Shown: positions 22,337 to 35,961, counted from the stretch's first letter. The stretch is 64,000 bases of DNA from Hymenochaete sp. R1 (GCA_019400425.1 JAFREE010000030.1:62001-126000), one strand, 5' to 3'. Translations and numbers: made by a program. Notes: generated by a model not told the origin, from the letters alone.

Positions 22337-25300
22337 ATGTCAAATTTTCCCTCCGCCATGGATGTCGATGAGGCTCAAATTGATGAGGGTCTCTATTCAA
22401 GGCAATTGTGAGTGTTCATTGAAGGTGGCGGCCATCGAATGCATCACTCAGCAATCTGGAAAGATACGTGTTAGGACATGAAGGTATATTGTACACCAAT
22501 GCATGCATGCTTCATCTATAGTACCTTTGTCTAGCAATGAAGAAGATGGCTATGTCAAACGTGCTCATTGTTGGTGTTCGAGGTCTTGGCGCAGAAATAG
22601 GTGCGCTCAAAGAACGTTCAACATGGACTGGCCCTTACGTACAATCCCTCCTGACTTTAGCTAAGGACGTGGTTCTGGCCGGCGTGAAATCTGTGACCAT
22701 TTACGATCCAGAACCCATGACAACTCAGGATTTGAGCTCGCAGGTTCGTTCAGAGGTTTACAGTCACAGGAAATAGGACTCGACTGATGGGTTGCAGTTC
22801 TTCTTAAGGGAAAATGACATCGGAAAGTCGAGAGCCGAAGCTACGATACCCAGGCTTGCAGAGCTAAATGCGTATGTTCCTGTACGAAACCTAGGAGGAA
22901 AGCGAGGCCAGGAGATTACCATAGACTTGATCAAAGGATTCCAAGTGCGTAATTGAAGAAGGTGTGCCTCGTTTCTCTTCCTGACTTTATGCACCTTACT
23001 AGGCTGTTGTGCTGTGTGGCGTCCCGCTCGCAAAGCAGCTCGAGATCAACGATTGGACCCATTCAAATGGAGTCAATTTTATATCAGCAGAGACCAGAGG
23101 CCTCTTTGCGTATGTCATCGACAGGCTTGGTCAGGCCATCTTGCTAACAAATTGTTCTCCAGTTCTGTTTTCAACGATTTCGGTCCTAAGTTCACTTGCG
23201 TGGACCCCAATGGTGAACAACCTATCAGCGGCATGATTGCGTCTATTGACAAGGCAAGTAACGTTCTTATTCTCAAAGAGATGGATTCTGAGAATATCAC
23301 ACAGGATTCCGAAGGCGTTGTGACGTGCCTTGAAGAGACACGGCATGGGTTGGAGGATGGCGACTTTGTGACTTTTTCTGAGATAAAAGGCATGAAGGAG
23401 CTTAATGGTGCGGAGCCTTTAAAAGTCACCGTCAAGGGGCCCTATACGTTCAGTATTGGCGACACTTCACAATTTGGTGATTATGTCTCTGGGGGCATAT
23501 TCTCACAAGTAAAAATGCCAAAGATCATTAATTTTGTGAGTAATGTTCAAGATAGTATGACAGAGCACTGGCTCACACCCACTCCGACATTCAGAAATCA
23601 CTACGTGAATCTCTTCAAACACCTGACTTCTTCATGACGGATTTCGCGAAATTCGAACGACCAGCGACTCTGCACGCCGGATTCCAAGCACTCTCAGAGT
23701 TCCGTTCCCAGCATAATCGATTCCCACGTGCTCGTAATGCAGAAGATGCCAAAGCGTTGATTGCGTTTGCTAAAACGCTTGGGACTGACCTTGAGGAGAA
23801 GACACTGACAGAGCTAGCATACCAAGCAACAGGAGACCTTTCTCCTGTCAATGCTGTTATCGGAGCCTTCGTTGCGCAAGAAGTGCTCAAAAGCGTATCC
23901 GCCAAGTTTAATCCTATGTTACAGCATTTGTACTTCGATTCACTAGAATCTCTGCCTGCAGAACTTCCAAGCGAGGATGACTGTCAACCGACTGGGAGTA
24001 GATATGATGGTCAAATCGCCGTATTCGGGAAGGCTTTCCAAAACAAAATTGCTAGTCATAGGCAGTTCTTAGTCGGATCAGGCGCAATCGGATGCGAAAT
24101 GTTGAAGAATTGGAGTATGATGGGTCTGGCCACTGAAGGAAATGGGGTCATCCATGTCACAGATCTAGATACGATCGAAAAGAGTAATCTCAACAGACAA
24201 TTCCTGTTCCGACCAAAAGACTTAGGGAAGTTCAAGTCTGAGATCGCTGCCGCTGCAGTTACAGACATGAACCCGGACCTGAAGGGTCGTGTTCTCACCA
24301 AGCAAGAGCCCGTCGGCGGTGCGACCGAAAGTATGCTGAAATCTATTATCCCAGTATCGTTGTTCTTATGTTGTCTGTCAGACGTCTATACAGCTGAATT
24401 TTTTAATGGCATTGATGGTGTCACTAATGCTCTGGACAACGTCGAAGCTCGTAAGTTGCCATTATATTGAGCTTTCATGCGATAGATTGAACCAACCGGG
24501 ACGTAAGGCCTGTATATGGATCGCCGTTGCGTTTTTTATAGGAAACCTCTTTTGGAGTCGGGTACGCTGGGCACGAAAGGGAATACTCAAATCGTGTACC
24601 CAGATCTGACAGAATCTTATTCTTCGTCTCGCGACCCGCCTGAAAAGCAAGCTCCGGTCTGCACCGTTAAGAGTTTCCCAAACGCCATCGAGCATACGAT
24701 TGAGGTAAGTGATCTTTTCGTGTTTACTTGTTTCGATTGCTCATGTTGAATCATAGTGGAGTCGGACAGTGTTCGACGATTACTTCGTCGGTCCCCCTAA
24801 AGCTGTGAATTCTTACGTTTCAGAGCCCAATTATCTCGAAGACTTGAAGCACACCGGGCAACAGCGCCAGCAGGTCATGAAAATTGTTTCTTATCTGGTC
24901 AAGGACAAGCCTTTGACTTTTGAAGAATGCATTGTTTGGGCACGATTGCAATTCGAGGAGAAATTCAACAACGACATTCAACAATTACTATTCAATCTCC
25001 CAAAAGATTCCTTGACTTCCTCTGGCCAGCCGTTCTGGAGCGGACCGAAGAGAGCACCAGAGCCGTTGACGTTCAACCCAAACGATGTAGATTGCTTTTT
25101 ACTTTTGAGTTTTCTCGTGCTGACAGTTTCTCAAGCCCACTCATCTTCAATTCATCGCCTCCGCCGCCAATTTACATGCCTATAATTATGGACTACGAGG
25201 AGAAACCGACCAAGCGCTTTTTAAGAAAGTTGCAAATTCCGTTATTGCCCCGAAATTTGTCCCGAAGAGCGGAGTCAAAGTTCAGATAAACGACAACGAG

Positions 25301-26134
25301 CCTGTCCCAGAGGCTGGTGGAGGCGAGTCTGTAGAACTACGTCTACGTGTTAAACACAACTAACCCGCCCGCAGACGACGACACCGCAGACGTGGTCAAA
25401 CAACTACCTGGAGCATCCTCTTTCGCAGGTTATAGGATGAATCCTGTCGAGTTCGAAAAGGACGATGATACAAATCACCATATTGACTTCATCACTGCGG
25501 CATCCAACCTCCGAGCCATGAACTATGGCATCACGATTGCGTCTCGTCATCAGACGAAACAAATTGCGGGAAAGATTATCCCTGCGATTGCGACAACTAC
25601 GTCATTGGTGACAGGCCTCGTGTGCCTGGAACTCTACAAAGTCATCGATGGGAAGAAGACCCTGGAAAAGTACAAAAATGGATTCGTCAATCTCGCACTC
25701 CCGTTCTTCGGCTTCTCGGAGCCCGTCGCAGCTCCGAAATTCAAGCATGGCGAGTCCGAATGGACGTTATGGGATAGGATTGAGTTCAAAAAGGAACCAA
25801 CCTTGCAAGAGCTCATTGACACTTTCAAGAACGAACACAAGCTGGAAGTCTCTATGATCAGCCAAGATGCAAGCATGCTGTATGCAGCTTTCTTGCCCAA
25901 GACGAAGGTACGATTGAACACTACTTCTTTGGGGATGATAGCGATTGATAAGAGATCTACCAGTCGAAGGATCGTCTGGGGAAAAAAATCAGTGAACTTG
26001 CCGAGATCATCAGCAAAAAACCTCTACCAAGTTGGAAAAAGCAGTTGATTTTGGAGGTCCTGGTGATGGATGAGGAAGGAGATGATGTTGAAGATTATCC
26101 ATTCGTCGTTGTTAATGTGGATCCCCGGTTGTGA
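22337..26134 (+). CDS. UBA1: Ubiquitin-activating enzyme E1
   Basis: This enzyme adenylates ubiquitin and passes it as a thioester to E2 enzymes. The start at 22337 gives [24 protein letters not shown]; a 20-nt exon at 22464-22483 supplies YVLGHEA. The inactive adenylation half shows [28 protein letters not shown]. The active half shows [37 protein letters not shown] and [12 protein letters not shown]. The catalytic cysteine lies in [18 protein letters not shown] near 24660. Later parts include [57 protein letters not shown], and the ubiquitin-fold domain ending [19 protein letters not shown] at 26134. All key motifs are present. There are at least eight introns. Confidence 0.95.
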
Positions 26135-26769
26135 ACATGTGAATGAAGCAGATAGAATTGTGATTGTCACGAACGCCATATTGTAGATCGATGTTGTATT
26201 TCCTGGTCGTTTCAATCAAAGAGATTGTATGAGATCCTGATATCAATATCAATATTCGTTCGTCCGTGGGTAAGGCCCTAAGTTTCAAAACGTGGGAAAA
26301 GCTTAACTTAATAGAAAGCAAATCACGTGATATTCTGACTATTTTGCGCCGCCGCTGTGTCAGTGTCTCTTTCACCTCCTCTCACCTCGTCGTCGTCGTC
26401 GTTGTCGGTCGTCGTCGTCGCTTCAGTGTCTACGTCGGCGTCGACAAAGCGTCTCCTTAGGGCTCATTCTCTTTCTTGTCTGGGTACTTTCCCTTCAGAC
26501 TAAAAAAGGCACGCCTTCACTGCGCGTTCGCCACTTCCTACTACCATCCCATTCTTCGATCGATTGGCTTTCTTTACGACTATCTTCACGATCCTCTTTT
26601 TTTTTCTCCTTCTCGTTATCTCTTTCTTTTCGTTCTTTCTCTTTGTCGTTTTTGTGCGGTCACTCTCTTCCGCCACCCCACGCCTAGACAAATCGGTTCC
26701 ATCGCTCGAGCCAAATCCTAACCCATCCCACGACGGTGGGTTTCTTCGACTCAATCAACTGCCAGGCAG
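26135..26769. promoter_or_regulatory. Upstream region of cyclin gene with triplet repeat and pyrimidine tract
   Basis: After the UBA1 3' region there is an imperfect CGT/GTC triplet microsatellite at about 26387-26421. A long C/T-rich tract at about 26570-26660 includes nine T in a row. Long CT tracts just upstream of the coding start are typical of expressed fungal genes. No ORF of note. Confidence 0.55.
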
Positions 26770-28940
26770 ATGCCAGTCGCCGTGCCCCTTCACAACTCTC
26801 ACTCAACGCATCTCCCGTTTCTCAAACATCGCGACGACACCAGTAGCTTTGCATTTGACGATCCCGCTCACTTGGACGAGGCTTCCAAATACGTAATCTC
26901 TCGTCACATTGTCGGGACTTCATTTGCAAACTTTTCTCGCCCTTCAGACTCTCAAAGTCTCCCCGTTCGTACTCAACAAGATATCTCTCGCTGTATCGTT
27001 GATCGACCTGATTGTGCAATCCGCTCTGCAGAGGCCTTCCATCCGCTCAACAGTGAGGAGCTCCAGCACGGCCTGACTCCTGCGGCTGACGCAGGTTTCA
27101 GTGATTACGAACGCGCGGAGGCGTGTCGTCCATCCGTGCGGAACTTGACTCATCCAAACATGACTGTAGGGTTTTGCCCGTCTGAAATGGCGTGGACCGA
27201 ATCTGAGGTAGAATGCATTCCGCCAGCAGATCATTTCGCCCATTTATACCCTTGGAGCCGCACGTCCAATGATCCATCATTGGATGCAATCGCTTCTCAG
27301 CCGCCATGTTTCCAACCCTTTGAACAAGATTGTCATTCATATGAATCAGACTCTTTTGAGAATGGCACAACACCTTTCGCCGAATTCGTAGATCGCATGG
27401 TTGCGAGCGGCATGCCCAAAGTGATGTCCGAGTTGACTGACATTGCGGCGGAACCGCACCCGGCTCTTGAAACCCCTGTTGTTCAGCATCAGCATGCTGT
27501 GCCGACTGATCCACTCAACGATCCTGTGTACATCAAATCTTATCGTGCTATGGCTGAACCTTTGTCTCAGTGGATTTCTTCCTGCGTCTGGAAGATATGC
27601 AATACAGGGTCAAGCCTCCCGCACCGTTTTGTCGACACGTCGTGCGTTATGTCTCTTGATTTCACAACCTTGTACTGATATATTCTTCATCGTTAGTGCG
27701 ACTACAGGATTCAATGCTATGCATTCATCTTCTCTTGCGAAGTCGATCTATAACGTCCTTTGTTCAACCCTGTTACAACCTTCAGCCATCATTCTAGCAA
27801 CCTGGTACATTTCCCGACTTCCCGTGCATTTTGGGAATACTTCCGCTTTGGATTTGACTCCTTCTGAGCATGCCTTCAGGGCAGCGCTTTTTGAAGAATC
27901 GTCCACCTGGTCCGTTAACGATCAAGCCAATGAGCTTAGACGTCGAACTCCTTTTCGGGTTGCTCTACTGGGGTTTATGTTGGCAAACAAATGGTTAGAT
28001 GACCATACCTTTTCAAATAAGACGTGGTATGCACTTTTTTCAATCCTGATCTATCCTCTGCTCACATTGAGCTAGGCAAAGTATTTCCGGAGAACCCATC
28101 CAATCCATCAATCGTTTGGAGTTATCAGCTCTGGCAGCGCTCGAGCATGATCTCACAGTGCCTCCTGAAGCGTGGGAAACATGGCTTATTTGTTTACACC
28201 ACTATCAGGATGCGTCAAATTCGTATCCAACGCCGATTTCCCGTCCATCCATGAGCAATGGAAATGCAATGGTTCGGAAGATAGTCGAGGATTTATACCT
28301 TCTGCAACAAGACTCAAAGCAAGGTTCCAGATGTCGCCCTACGTTCAGTCCTCTGCTTCTCCTCGAACAAAACAAGGACAACCTTCCGCATCGAGTTTCC
28401 TTTGATCCCTTTGACTTTGACCTGGACGAGGGGGGACCTTTGAAGGAAGAATATGTTCCGAAGAGACATTCTACAAAGTGTGCTCATAAAACCGCGATGA
28501 AGGGAAGCTGTGTAGTGAGAGAGTCATATTCACCTTTGCCTCCTCCTTCTTCGTGGAGCCCTCAAGCGGACCCTCCACTGTACTCTAGTAAAGGTCGAGC
28601 GAAGACAAAACCGGCTTTCGGTCACGGGCGTTCTTTATCTATTGGATTTGGACCGGCCCCACTCTGGGGTTCACATTTGGATTTGCCATCATTGAGCGGG
28701 AAAACATTTTCGCATAATCCTCCTTGTGACTGGCCCCCACTGAGCCGTACCAGATCAACTTCGGCCACGCATGCGTTTTCTCAATCATACGAGCATAACC
28801 AGGCGATACCTTGGGCCGGATACACCGATTGTTACCAGACGACATATCCAAGTTGTGCTCCTTTGGCAGAGGCCCCTCTTACATATATGCATGGTAACAG
28901 AGACGCATTTTTCCCTGGACCCATGTGGCTCAGAACGTGA
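26770..28940 (+). CDS. Cyclin, PCL/PHO80-like, with long disordered flanks
   Basis: The start at 26770 gives MPVAVPLHNSHSTHLPFLKH. About 250 disordered residues precede the cyclin fold: ISSCVWKICNTGSSLPHRF, then across intron 27642-27696 ATTGFNAMHSSSLAKSIYNV, LLQPSAIILATWYISRLPVHF and RVALLGFMLANKWLDDHTFSNKTW. Across intron 28027-28075 it continues QSISGEPIQSINRLELSALA, ALEHDLTVPPEAWETWL. The cyclin mark LANKWLDDHTFSNKTW with a following helix rich in Leu is the PCL-type cyclin N domain, which in yeast partners Pho85-like CDKs. The C-terminal 200 residues are Pro/Ser-rich and disordered, ending MWLRT. The CDK partner cannot be read from sequence. Confidence 0.82.
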
Positions 28941-29849
28941 AGTAGCCGCACGATGTGCCATAGCAAAGTTCCGAGTCAACAAGTCTCCTTCATCTCCTGC
29001 TTCCGTTCCATGGACTTGCGCCAGCTCTTATCATATTCGCACACAATTCTGCTGATGTTGACAAGTGACTGAGTTTGCTAGCCTCATCTGCCCTTGTCAG
29101 ATATTGACTGGCGAGCATTTCGCGTCGAATTCTATTCTTCCCCGTTTTTTACCAGATATTATCGTCTATCGATTCCACTTTTGCAGGTTTGGTTTCTCAC
29201 AGCGTGCAGCCGCTTTGCAGCTCTTTATCATTGAACGGTGTCATTGAAAGGGCAGTCATCTGAGGCGAGCTGATAGACGCTACGTCTCTTACTTTAGTTA
29301 TCGATGCAGTATGATGCTCCTTGACCAGACTTCTTTAATATTCTACTCTCTTTGTATTTTGATGATTCCGCCTTCCCGTTCCGTAGCCGAAAACGTCAAA
29401 AACAAATCTTGCGTTTGCTTTCATACCAAAGCTATCTTTTCTCGCCTCGCGGTTTTCATTTTCTTCTCCATTTCTTCCAGATGATTACTCAGCATTTTGC
29501 GCTCTGACGTACTTCCGAAACATGATATCCCTTTAATCCGTGACCTCACTTCCCTTGAATTCCCTCGAACCGTATCGTTTACACTCCATTCCTTCACTCT
29601 CCCACCTTCTTCACCCATTCTTCCCTATCGTACTCCGAAACGATTCGTGTCAAGCGCTTACTCGCCGGCCTGGTTCATCCTTACATGAGTATACTTTGCT
29701 CTTTTCCCCTTTGTATTGTGATGCCCTTGTACATATTTGGTGTCGCGTTCCCGCGGTACTACATTTCTATCGAGTCTGTTGACGCGCCTTTGACGTGTTT
29801 TGTTCAACCTCTCTTCAACGACACTGCTCGTTAGCTGACAAGGACGACA
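28941..29849. other. Intergenic, 0.9 kb, no gene seen
   Basis: This is the 3' region of the cyclin gene and the upstream region of HEI10. It is T/C-rich on the plus strand. Short open frames here lack any conserved look. Confidence 0.5.
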
Positions 29850-31441
29850 ATGGACCTTGAGCTCAAATGCAACAATCTTTCATGCAGGAAGGCTCTGGGG
29901 GATAAAGCTGTAGTGGTAAGCGAGAAGGGCCAGTATTCGAGGAGTGATAACTAACCGTGACGAGTGCAAAGACTACGTGCAAGTGCTATGTTCATTCAGG
30001 TTTTGAAGTCTCAACTGACGCTATAAAGGCTCACATATTTTCTGCGGTGAATCATCATGCTTCTGTCTTGCCGTTAAACATTTTTTGACAAATATTTTGC
30101 TGAAGTGGATTGTGCTAATGAGCTTTTCACACCTGCACAACTTTGTCCAGGTCGGTCCGTTCTACGTCCTATCATAATAGAAGTTCTGACGCAACTTTTC
30201 ATCTATGTGTAGCCTGTGAAACTCATCTATCAGAGCCGTAAGCCAATTTCTTGAACATGATCGCGATTGCTTATAAAAAATCGAAATACTGTAGAGACGA
30301 TGTTGTGGTGTGTCGTTCTTTGTTTAGTGGATGTGTTTGCGGATTGACCATATTTGTTTCGTCAGGTTTCCTCGCTACACCCATCTAACGATTATAAAAC
30401 GGTAAGCGCTCGGTATTGTGGACAGAACGGTAGCTCTGACTGGCAGCCCAGTCCGTCTTGTCAGGGTTGGGTCCTTCATTAGTACTGGAGATCTGTGGCC
30501 GAGCTATGTCCTTTTGGCAATATCAGACTCAACAAGAGGCCTCTTTCCAGCAAGCGGTATTGAAGAACCTGAACGAACGCAACGCCCAACTACAAAAACA
30601 ATTCGATAACGTAGTTCGTGAAGGTCAGACTTAGAACTGTGAAATCTCGTGACTCACGAACGAGCTCTCGGTATAGCAAACAGCGAGCTCGGTCTCATGA
30701 ATGCTAAGCTACAAGGCTTAGAGAAAGAACTGGAGCAAGAACGGCGTAAACTACGCGAAATGCAAGAATCCGCTCGTGAAAGGGACAAGGAATATCATAA
30801 GTTGAAGGTTAGCTGACTGTATGCACTTGTTCCATGAATTTGGCTGACTCGAAGCCCAGAATCATTCTGACAAGATGAAGCGAAAAGCTCTGCTGGGACC
30901 TGTTGTTCTAGGAAACGAAGGCTTCATTGCACCCATGCCAGTACCAAGCGAGAGCATACAGGGACATGGTGGGAACTCGGGGAGAAATAGAGGTGTCTTT
31001 GGCGGCGGCGGCGCTGTGAACGCAGTTGTTGGAGGGATGGAAGCTAACGGCGTTTGTCTTATGTTCAGTCATTTTGTAGGTGGCCATGCTAATACCGACA
31101 ACAGATCCAAAGAACACCCCTCCGAGGCGGGGGCGTATCAAATCATCAGGCATCAGATTGGCAGCATTTCGGCAAGCAAGATGCACCAAGGGGAGTGGCA
31201 TCCTTCCACGGGGCGCGCAGTGCGTCTGAGCAATCTGCCAGCGCGGACGAAGTCGAAAACATGCTTGGAAATACTCGGCAGCAAAGTCGGCAATTTGTCC
31301 CTCGACCAGTGAACGGAGTTGCACAATTTGGTGGAAGGATGATGAACCCAGCCGCTGGTGAGTATGATTTCAATCTTATGATTGTTGCAACGTTGAAGCC
31401 CGTTAAGTACATTCATCGACTCGGCGGTCAAAGGGATTTAA
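29850..31441 (+). CDS. HEI10: HEI10/CCNB1IP1-type RING protein, meiotic crossover factor
   Basis: HEI10 is a RING E3 that marks crossover sites on meiotic chromosomes. The RING spans five small exons: 29850-29915 (MDLELKCNNLSCRKALGDKAVV), 29973-29979 (7 nt), 30029-30046 (SHIFC), 30106-30150 (VDCANELFTPAQLCP) and one from 30213 (ACETHLSEP). It continues DDVV, VSSLHPSNDYKT and SVLSGLGPSLVLEICGRAM, then SFWQYQTQQ, the family signature. A coiled coil follows (KLQGLEKELEQERRKLREMQ, ending KNHSDKMKRKALLGP), then a Gly-rich tail with IQRTPLRGGG. The intron between exons 2 and 3 starts with GC. The exact last exon is uncertain; splicing to a stop near 31441 is my best reading. The gene normally acts in meiotic prophase in basidia. 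Confidence 0.88.
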
Positions 31442-31811
31442 ACCCGTCGCGACTGCACGCTAACAGCTCTTTGATATCGCATTCTAATAAAGCTGGCTTT
31501 CTCCGCGTTTCACTGATGCAATTCACGTTGTCAATGTTCTTTGATTGGAGTACCATAACCAGCGAGCGTAATAAAAACAAAAGCTAGGGTGAAATACAAT
31601 TGAAATAAGCGTTCTCTAAACAAGTTAAATCCGTAACTATAGAACAGAATGATATCATATAATAAGATGGTGAGATGAATCGCAAGTAAACTTATGAGGC
31701 GAGGAGACCAGCGTGAATGCCATACAAAAAAAGTGAGAAGACTACGTATCAAGTCCAATTAGAATAAAGAGTGTCAAGAGTATGCTACACTCTAAAGAAG
31801 AAAAGGAGTTT
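31442..31811. other. Convergent 3' regions, no gene seen
   Basis: The region lies between the convergent stops of HEI10 and the CUE-tailed gene and is AT-rich. Nothing else recognised. Confidence 0.45.
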
Positions 31812-34800
31812 TCATTCGCGCTTTAGCAGCCCGTTTTTTTCATCGTCCAAGTACCGCCCAATAGCGAGCATCTCTGACCCTCCTGCTCGACGCAGATACC
31901 CAGCAAGAACCTGTCTATCGGCATTCGGGAGTAAGTCGGACAATTTCGTAAGCTGAGCCTCCAAAGCGGCGTCCGAGATGATAACGCCAGCACCCGCACT
32001 CCCTGCTGCAGGAGGGAGTGTTGTGCTTCGAGCCGCTGCGGGCGGTACGACTGACGGACTCCGTTTGATCGACAATCGCCTCCTTTTCGTTGGCTCAACT
32101 TCTGTCTCCGCTCCGCTTGCTGGATGGTCGTTGCTGGAGCTAACGAATGCTCCATTAGTCGTCCTCGGGGCGATGACGCTCTGTGCTCTTTGGACGGGAA
32201 TTGCTCGGCCCGGCGGTGCACGAGGACCACCAGGCAATGACGGCGATGTGGTTATTTGCACAGGCCGCGGGGTTAGAAGCTGCTGTGGTCTATGGTGTTG
32301 CTGGGTTGCCTGTTGTTGGCGCTTGCTCAACAGTTTATTCGGTGACGGTTGACTACCGTTTGCTCCGGGAGCAATTGGTCGATCTCGTTTAATACTCGTT
32401 TTTCGACCAATGGACGAAAAGAAACCTCCACCGCTCGAGCTTCCACCACCGGGAGTCTTGCCATGTGATAGAGAATGCGGAATGCTACGTACAGAAGCAC
32501 TAAGTCCAAGGCCCCGGGCTGGTGGAGGGTGGGACGGTCCCTGTGCAAGAGTCGGATAAGGAAGAACTGGAGGACCTTTATCAAGCTTTTCCTCCGACTT
32601 TTTGTGTAAGAGATCCGTCGCTACATATGCATCGACTCGCTTAGGAAAAGTGACTTCAGAACCTATTGAACCCCTCGATACATGGCGCGGCTGGAAAGCG
32701 TGCTGCTCAGCCGGACTTCGAGACGCTGCTGGTGACATGGATTTACTTTTCGTAGCACCGCCAGCTTGCGTGACTATATTGCGAGATTAATAAATATCAA
32801 TACATACTGGATAAGGATCGAAGTCAACAACTTACGGTTGATTTTCGTGGAAACAACCCAATCACCAAGACCCGAGTCATGATTTGCAAGCTCATTGACT
32901 TTCCGTGCATACCCAAGGCTTCGTTCTAAGGGGTTCCTCCTTTGAAGAACGTCATTAAATCTCATGGCATCCGGCCACGGATGTCGAATTTTTGGCAGAT
33001 AGTTGACCTTCCTAGGAGTAGATGTATGTTGATCGTGGGTGCCATTGCTACTGTGCTGAGAAGCATGGGAGATGGAGAACCGTGACGGTGTGCGTGGCAA
33101 AGCTGAGAAACGTTTCAGAGCCATATCGAGAATTTTATGGGACGAATGCAAGCTTTTATTTGACCCGTGGTCATCATGTGATTGCGAGTCGGACGAGGCG
33201 GCGTAACGGACATGCTGGTGGACCTCAAGATCACGTCTTGAGACCACATTCCCGTAGTCTTCGTTATGATCATCTGAGTAATCCGAGCTGGATGTCCGAG
33301 AAAGCGGTACGCTGCCCTTGAATGTAGATAAGCTTCCTTCACGGTGTAAATCCAGAGCGGATCGTCGAGGACCGAGAGACTTTGGTCTGTCATTTGATGC
33401 TTCCTCGACGACGGTATGCGCTGTATTTGCGCTGTTCGACATGGCGTGCTGAGAGGAAGAATCCCCGGATTTGGCAATATTTGTTTTCGTCAAGGAAACC
33501 TCATCAATGGCGGCGGCAATATCGTTGACGAGATCATGCATAGTATTTTCGCGTTCGAGATCCATAGAGTGGTCTTTATCCGTCGAGCGCGGAGATATTG
33601 CGTCACTCACGATGACGGAGTGTATGGGAAACGCGCCTTCGCGTGCATGTTTACCCTTCACAGAGTCGCCCGACTGAGAGTCAGAATTGACAAGTGTGGT
33701 AGATGTTCTATAGCGAACAACTCCAATCGTTTGTTAGTGTTACGCGTTCAATGTGATGAAAACGTACGTTGAAGGTGCAATTACTGGTGACTTCAAATTC
33801 GCCGGCTGCTTAGCAGGGGAAGAAGCCGAGGATGAGTGCTCAGTTAGCTGCTTCGTTGTATCATTAGAGAGATTTTTCGAAAGTGAATGCGACAACATCG
33901 GGGTATGGAGACGCGGAGGACGTGGGGGAGGTGTTCCAGTCTCCTTATGTCCGGATATCTCTCGCGGTGCAGGTGGAAGAGGCCCAGCAGATGCATGTAG
34001 CCCAGGTTGATAGTATAAATATGGTGAAGATATAGAATTTGAAGATTGGGAAGATGTGTACTGAGACGAGGTCGTATCCAAACCCCCGTTGGAGGTATGA
34101 TCATTGGTCGACGCCGATGCTACTTGTCGGGGCTGCGATGGTATCGAGGTTGCAGCTGCCACGGGCGCAGAGGCAGTTTTCTTTTCCTGTCCATGATCAT
34201 TGATAGAGCCCGAATGTATTGTAGACGTGACTGGCTGATGCTTGCGAGCCCGGCGGTTAGCATCTGAGAATACCGACAAGGCGCCTGTATGCTGTGCAGC
34301 GCCCTTGTTCTCGTAAACATCGTTGTCGGACGCGGCTGGCGCCGACGGGACGTTAGGACGTTGGAAAATTGGAGAAAGTTGCTGGTTAACGGTACGCGAT
34401 TTGCCACCAGCAGAAGACTCGTCCAGTGGTCGGACTTCGACTTGCATCTCGGTCTCAGGCAATGAAAGTGATAGAGCAAAGTTGTTGCCTACTATACCGA
34501 TGTCGCGCGAAGATTTCCGAAGTTTGTGCCCCGGACGCGTTCTCTCTGGTGGTGACCCGTTATGACCAGTAAGTACAGCTTCACTTTGCGATCGTTGATG
34601 TTGGCGCACAGAGGAAGATGCAGAGACAGAGGAAACGTTTGAGTCGACACTCACGTCTCGTAATAAAGGAGGGCGTGCCAACGAACTTTCGGATGCAGGC
34701 GCAGAAAGGGGTGGTGTGAAGTAGCCTAAGTTCTGAAAGGTACTAGGAGACGTGTCTGCAGGTACGAAGAAAGCGAACTTCCCGTGAACACCGCGCCTTG

Positions 34801-35702
34801 CCAGAAGTGCACTAGCGGGGGACGTGGACGAGTCGGTAGATTCGGATGGCGTGGTCGATATCACTGGTGTTTTAGGAGAAACTTGTACCCGCCCATTCGA
34901 ATTGGACTCCTCTCGAGAGTAGTTCGAGTAGCCGTCTGCGCTGACGGCGGTGGTGGAAGTCGACGTCGAAGAGGAAGGAAGTTGCAAGTCCTGGGCTCTA
35001 AGACGAGGATGTACACTTGATCGGTTGTCTCCGTCGCTTACAGCGGCAGTCAACATTGAGAGCTCAGAGTCTGTTTCTGTCCCACTATCCACCTGAACGA
35101 CTGCTACCCTCCTCTTGTCATTACCCCCCTGGCTTCTCTTCCTACGATGTCCCAGGACAATATCTGCATCTCTACTGGTTGATTTCGTCGTGGTCGAAGA
35201 TGACTTGGACCGCATTGAGCCCGAACTTGACGGCAGGTTACCAAACTTGAAATAGTTGAGCGCATTCCCAGAGCGCGCACTACTCCTGGAGTTTGCGTCC
35301 GGGCTCCCCAATGCAACCCCATATTGCACCTCGAAACTGCCCGTTCGCCAGTTTGCACTAGGTCTCTTCTCGTCAGACTGGCCTTCGTCGGAGCCTGAAT
35401 AGACGGACGACGGTGACGGGCTACGCAGCCCGGCGTAGGTGACATCATGCGCAGTTGTTGCGGCTCCTTCACTTGCTTCTTCAACGTAGCCTTCGTACGT
35501 GCGGCCCGCGTCGGCGGACTGGTAGTAAGATAGAATTTGGCTTGTTGCGCGCCGAATGGTGGTCGGCCTTGGGCGTGCTTAGGAAGGCGCAAAGTGAGTA
35601 GGACAAAGTGAGACTGAATAAAACATGATAAGTAGCGTACGTACCGTGAGCATGGAGAGCCGGAGCGGCGCCTGCACTCGCTGGGGCTGTCGTACCGACC
35701 AT
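31812..35702 (-). CDS. Large disordered protein with C-terminal CUE-like domain
   Basis: The start at 35702 gives MVGTTAPASAGAAPALHAHA; intron 35578-35644 joins it to RPRPTTIRRATSQILSYY. Most of the roughly 1,200 residues are Ser/Thr/Pro/Arg-rich and disordered, with short possibly ordered parts: HGKFAFFVPADTSPSTFQNL, ILDMALKRFSALP, IRHPWPDAMRFNDVLQRR and NPLERSLGYARKVNELANHD. Two introns near 33710-33770 and 32770-32840 keep phase (APSTTSTTLVNSD; STKINPGGATKSKS). The last 55 residues (EAQLTKLSDLLPNADRQVL, AGYLRRAGGSEMLAIGRYLD) look like a CUE/UBA-type three-helix fold, which in known proteins binds ubiquitin. I do not recognise the full-length family. A role in signalling or the cell cortex would be guesswork. 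Confidence 0.7.
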
Positions 35703-35961
35703 TGAGGGGACGTGGGGGACAAGTTGGGAGAAAAACAAGAAGGGGCGGCGACGAGACAAGCAGGGGCAGAGGAGCAAAGTGTAAGTCAATTAAAATTAAA
35801 TAAAGAAATCTCCATAGGCATTAATATTCTGATCTTAGATACATCATCATTTCATTATTAGTTCGGCACAGAAACTTAGTTCACAACTGAGCTCTTCTTG
35901 CATAAGTATCACGTATGCGCATTCTATTTCATTGTCATAATTTTCTAAGAGATGGTACATA

